A DNA stretch of 64,000 nt. Origin: Cryomorphaceae bacterium 1068 (GTDB lineage Bacteria; Bacteroidota; Bacteroidia; Flavobacteriales_D; Cryomorphaceae). The translations under genes were made by a program, and so were the position numbers. The stretch covers positions 62,001 to 126,000 of the forward strand of contig JAPVXR010000002.1 in assembly GCA_027214385.1 (NCBI GenBank), read 5' to 3'. Below the pieces are notes generated by a model. It was not told the origin of the DNA, did not search any database, and worked only from the letters and a program-made list of their open reading frames with translations. This document shows, in pieces, positions 61,068 to 64,000 of the stretch (the stretch's first letter is position 1; every line of letters starts with the position of its first letter).

Positions 61068-61996
61068 TTGTCTAGCCAGTATTTTAGATCCCGATCCATC
61101 ACTTCTTGAAGCTTTTCAATGTCTTCTCTGAAATAAGATGTAAGCTCTTTTCTTGTTTCGGGTTTCATGGGTTCTTTTGTCAATAGCCTACTCATCAGCT
61201 TGTCACGTTTGTTTTTCAAATTGCTTTGAAGAGATGAAGGCAAAGCCTTTCCTATTTTTTGCGCTACAGGATTTTTCCGAAGAAGATTTACCAACCCCTT
61301 GCTTTTGGGAATACCGCTCGGATTGGCTTTCATCGAGGTGTCAAATTGCATCAAGGGCACACCTAGGAAATTGAGCATTTCATCGGTGGTTTCGCTTCCT
61401 TTTTTTAGATCTTCCAACAGCCACACTTTGGTTTGAGGAATGGCACTTTTGAAAGCAGAAACCTGATCGGCATATTTACCATAAGCCAAGTAGTCAAAAC
61501 CCCATCGCTTATTTTTCCACTCGCTAATGCCTTTTTCAGAAATGGCATCTTCGAACGTGCGATTTTCAAAACCATTGCGAATCAGGTAGGTATAATGTGA
61601 GTATGCCCGGTCTACAGGATTTCGCAAGATGATCAAGGACTTCAAGTCTTTCAGCCCTTGTCCGTAAAAATCATGGAGCAGTTTTAAGCTTTTATCATAG
61701 GTGTATAGATATGATGTAGACGCCTCACCACAAAGATGACTGCTCTTGGCTGAATCGAACAGCTCCAGGTACTTTTGCGTTTGCCAAATAGGTATGGCAT
61801 TGAATTTCTCGTCGGTATAAGTCGGTTTGTCCCCGCCAAAACTAAAGTAGAATGGCTCCTTTCGAGAAGGAGGAAAAAACAGATCGGGATGCTGAGACAG
61901 CAGTTGGTATAGTGTAGTTGTGCCGCTTTTAGCTGCTCCCGGAATAATGAAATCAGGAAGCCGATAGGTCTGTCCTTTGTAATCGTAGTTGAACAT
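61064..61996 (-). CDS. Sulfotransferase family protein 1
   Basis: 310 residues. The PAPS 5'-phosphosulfate loop is PGAAKSGTTTLYQLLSQHP near the N-terminus, and the 3'-phosphate motif is LIILRNPVDRAYSHYTY; RKEPFYFSFGGDKPTY follows the loop. It transfers sulfate from PAPS to a carbohydrate or similar acceptor. No signal peptide is visible, so it acts in the cytoplasm. It is divergent from sulfotransferase 2 and convergent with the flippase. Confidence 0.93.
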   Translation of the reverse strand: MFNYDYKGQTYRLPDFIIPGAAKSGTTTLYQLLSQHPDLFFPPSRKEPFYFSFGGDKPTYTDEKFNAIPIWQTQKYLELFDSAKSSHLCGEASTSYLYTYDKSLKLLHDFYGQGLKDLKSLIILRNPVDRAYSHYTYLIRNGFENRTFEDAISEKGISEWKNKRWGFDYLAYGKYADQVSAFKSAIPQTKVWLLEDLKKGSETTDEMLNFLGVPLMQFDTSMKANPSGIPKSKGLVNLLRKNPVAQKIGKALPSSLQSNLKNKRDKLMSRLLTKEPMKPETRKELTSYFREDIEKLQEVMDRDLKYWLDN

Positions 61997-62077
61997 CGGC
62001 GCAAAATTGATAAATATGTAACCAGTTGAAAGAAAGTCTCGTTCTAATTTTCAACATTTGCAGAGCAACTCTCACTT

Positions 62078-63025
62078 ATGCTGATAGATATAAACGGCCA
62101 AGACCTCAATCTTCCCGATATTTTGATTTTAGGCGCTGCCAAAAGCGGCACCACTTCCCTCGCTTTTTTCCTTAAGCAACATCCTGATGTGTTTATGCCA
62201 CGAAAAGAGCCGGGATTCTTTGCCTATCACGATAGAGATGTATCTGAGATCCCTTCGGGCATTAGGGACCGTCAAATAGTAGATCTGAAGGAATATACTG
62301 ATATGTATGCGCCGGTTGGTAAAGGGCAAAAAATCTGTGATAGTTCCGTTGCTCAATTCACAAATCACAAAGATACTCTGCGCAATATCAAAGCCTTGTA
62401 CGGAGAAAAAACCAAGGAGCTAAAGACCTTCATAATACTTCGAAACCCTGTAGACAGATCATTCAGTCATTATCTGATGTTTGTAAAAAATCAGCTGGAG
62501 GATCTTGATTTTAAAGAGGCTTTGGCGCCTGAAATCGTAGAGCAGAGAAGAAAAGAGCAGTTGGGTTTCGACTACATCGGCGGAAGCCTTTATGCTGAAA
62601 GGATTAAAGATATTCTGGAAGAACTTCCTCAAACAGTCGTTTACATTACCAGCGACCTGAAAAGATCTGAGCTTTTGGAAGAGTTTCTAACGGCTTGTGA
62701 TCTACGGGTAGATGTGGATATCAATACCAAAGCTAGATTAAACCCAAGTGGCCTGCCAAAGAGAAAGGGTTTGATCTCAGCCTTGAATCATCAGAATCCT
62801 CTGAAGGCTTTCATGAAAAAGGCCCTTCCCGGCAAAGCGCTATTCAAGCTTTATGCCCTGAAATCGAAGCTGATGGAAAAAGGTATCGAAAGGGTTGAGT
62901 TGGACCCTGTGGTTCGGATGGAGCTGACAGAGAAATATTTCAAATCAGATATCCAAGAGCTCGAAAAGATCTTGAACAGGGATTTGTCAAAGTGGTATGC
63001 CGCAATCGAAAAGCCTAAGGCTTAG
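62078..63025 (+). CDS. Sulfotransferase family protein 2
   Basis: 315 residues. PAPS loop LGAAKSGTTSLAFFLKQHP; 3'-phosphate motif FIILRNPVDRSFSHYLMF; RKEPGFFAYHDRD after the loop. It is clearly related to sulfotransferases 1 and 3 but diverged, so the three probably sulfate different positions or sugars. It overlaps the convergent sulfotransferase 3 by 4 bases. Confidence 0.93.
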   Translation: MLIDINGQDLNLPDILILGAAKSGTTSLAFFLKQHPDVFMPRKEPGFFAYHDRDVSEIPSGIRDRQIVDLKEYTDMYAPVGKGQKICDSSVAQFTNHKDTLRNIKALYGEKTKELKTFIILRNPVDRSFSHYLMFVKNQLEDLDFKEALAPEIVEQRRKEQLGFDYIGGSLYAERIKDILEELPQTVVYITSDLKRSELLEEFLTACDLRVDVDINTKARLNPSGLPKRKGLISALNHQNPLKAFMKKALPGKALFKLYALKSKLMEKGIERVELDPVVRMELTEKYFKSDIQELEKILNRDLSKWYAAIEKPKA

Positions 63026-63927
63026 ATTTTCCAACTCTCCAGAGATTTTCCCAACAAGCCCTCCAAAGCAGCAACATCCGTACGGTAAAATTCAACCAAT
63101 TCGCGACGAGTTTCCTCATTCATAGGAGGGTAGGAAGCAATATTGATATTTTTTACCTTTTTTCTCATTTTGGCTCTCTTCTCCTTGTTGAATGCCGCTC
63201 TGAAGACGGGCCTCAAGGTTTTCTTAACTAAGTTTTCTTGAGTGATGAGCTTTTGAAGACTTTTAAACTTGGGCTCGCCCGACTTATTGTATTCCTTATT
63301 CGTGTTAAATTGCACCTCATGATTTACTCCCAGAAACTCCAAGATACTCGCCATTTCTGTTTCTTGATTTTCTTTGAACTCTTCGGTGATTAAGACTTTT
63401 ACGTTCTTGAAAGCCTCCATAAATGCTTTCACTTGCTTAAAGTACAACCCCATATCTCGGTGCATCCACATGAAGTCATACTTCTGTTCTTGCCGCAGTA
63501 CTTCCATCTTCATCGATTCCTCAAAGCTCAATTTTTCGTGTACATCCTTCACGAAATGCATGTATGAGGAATAGGCTCTGTTGACGGGATTTCTGAGAAT
63601 TATCAAGATTTTCACATCTTCACCAAAGGTTTCCTTTATCAGAGGAATACTCTTCTTGTAATGGTAGAGGTATCCTGTTCCGATTTCTCCGTAGGTTTTA
63701 GCGCTGTTCTCGGGATAGAGAGAAACGAAACTCGACTTATCAAGAATGAGCTCTGACTTGGGTCGCTGTGCCGGATAGCCAAGCCCAAAGTCCGTGAAAA
63801 CATCGCGGAGGAAATAAAATGTTTCTTTTACGGGAATATCGATTTCCGGATGTTGACGCAGGTATTCAAAAATGGAGGTCGTGCCTGCCTTGGCCGTGCC
63901 AACAAATAGAAAATGAGAATTGCTCAT
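63022..63927 (-). CDS. Sulfotransferase family protein 3
   Basis: 301 residues. PAPS loop VGTAKAGTTSIFEYLRQHP; 3'-phosphate motif LIILRNPVNRAYSSYMHF; VKETFYFLRDVF after the loop. The C-terminal stretch of basic residues (around 250-265) precedes the family end. It shows the third variant of the sulfotransferase group. The 73 bases beyond its start hold no visible gene or clear promoter box. Confidence 0.93.
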   Translation of the reverse strand: MSNSHFLFVGTAKAGTTSIFEYLRQHPEIDIPVKETFYFLRDVFTDFGLGYPAQRPKSELILDKSSFVSLYPENSAKTYGEIGTGYLYHYKKSIPLIKETFGEDVKILIILRNPVNRAYSSYMHFVKDVHEKLSFEESMKMEVLRQEQKYDFMWMHRDMGLYFKQVKAFMEAFKNVKVLITEEFKENQETEMASILEFLGVNHEVQFNTNKEYNKSGEPKFKSLQKLITQENLVKKTLRPVFRAAFNKEKRAKMRKKVKNINIASYPPMNEETRRELVEFYRTDVAALEGLLGKSLESWKI

Positions 63928-64000
63928 ATATTCTTTTCGAAGTGTTTAATTTGTTGCTTTGATTTAAAAATCAACCGATAACTGAATCAGGTTTAAATAA

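Noticed and set aside
1-64000. tRNA, rRNA, insertion sequence, prophage or toxin-antitoxin genes
   Set aside because: Looked for in all gene-free gaps and among the coding frames; none could be supported.

Overview
The window looks like a chromosome segment of a marine, aerobic, carotenoid-bearing member of the Bacteroidota, most likely Flavobacteriia in the Cryomorphaceae-like range. Three secreted giants carry gliding/type IX secretion (T9SS)-type or FlgD-like C-termini. Several upstream regions carry the Bacteroidota -7 element TAnnTTTG. Strong Shine-Dalgarno sites are rare, and many family members are Bacteroidota-specific (Lacal_2735, DUF4270, the short GT5 'glycogen synthase', the degenerate TraR/DksA protein). 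Gene density is very high, and ATGA, TAATG or GTGA overlaps are common. I found no tRNA, rRNA, CRISPR array, insertion sequence or prophage. The exact genus cannot be set from sequence reading alone.

Positions 1-19169 form a photoprotection island. It starts with the end of crtI, then crtB, idi, a pterin pair (a PTPS of the animal type and folE), a 58-residue Lacal_2735 protein, an SDR without the usual catalytic Tyr, a flavin-reductase-like protein and a class I photolyase, nearly all overlapping or close-packed. A secreted five-domain fasciclin gene with its own terminator follows. Next come a divergent photolyase/cryptochrome, a DUF2256 mini-protein and CRY-DASH (overlapping), a convergent hypothetical gene, a PRXL2/SelL-like redoxin, crtZ, a fused CrtYcd-type lycopene cyclase, TIGR03643, an alpha/beta hydrolase, a TetR regulator, an ABC1 kinase, and an iron-sulfur (6-4)-type photolyase. 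The carotenoid genes together would give zeaxanthin. Four photolyase/cryptochrome genes of four different types lie within about 14.5 kb, and the linked pterin genes could supply a light-harvesting cofactor.

Positions 19166-34684 hold a small conserved Bacteroidota gene, a T9SS-exported sulfatase, the ileS-dksA-like-lspA operon, a secreted repeat protein, a PadR regulator with two paralogous membrane proteins, asd, and a 1389-residue lamin-tail-domain surface protein. Positions 34730-39486 hold a YbdL-type methionine aminotransferase overlapping an omega-amidase, an Ig-like lipoprotein, a free-methionine-R-sulfoxide reductase and comF. Positions 39549-56531 are mostly housekeeping and envelope genes: a coiled-coil membrane protein, a large outer-membrane protein, xth, a peptide-binding lipoprotein, an OmpA lipoprotein, the panC-flippase-like-rfaE2-radA cluster on the minus strand, and short GT5-DUF4270-glmS on the plus strand.

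Positions 56608-63927 combine cysC-cysD-cysN (PAPS synthesis) with a polysaccharide flippase and three different sulfotransferases. This reads as a module for sulfating a surface glycan, in contrast to the single exported sulfatase, which would remove sulfate from external polysaccharide.
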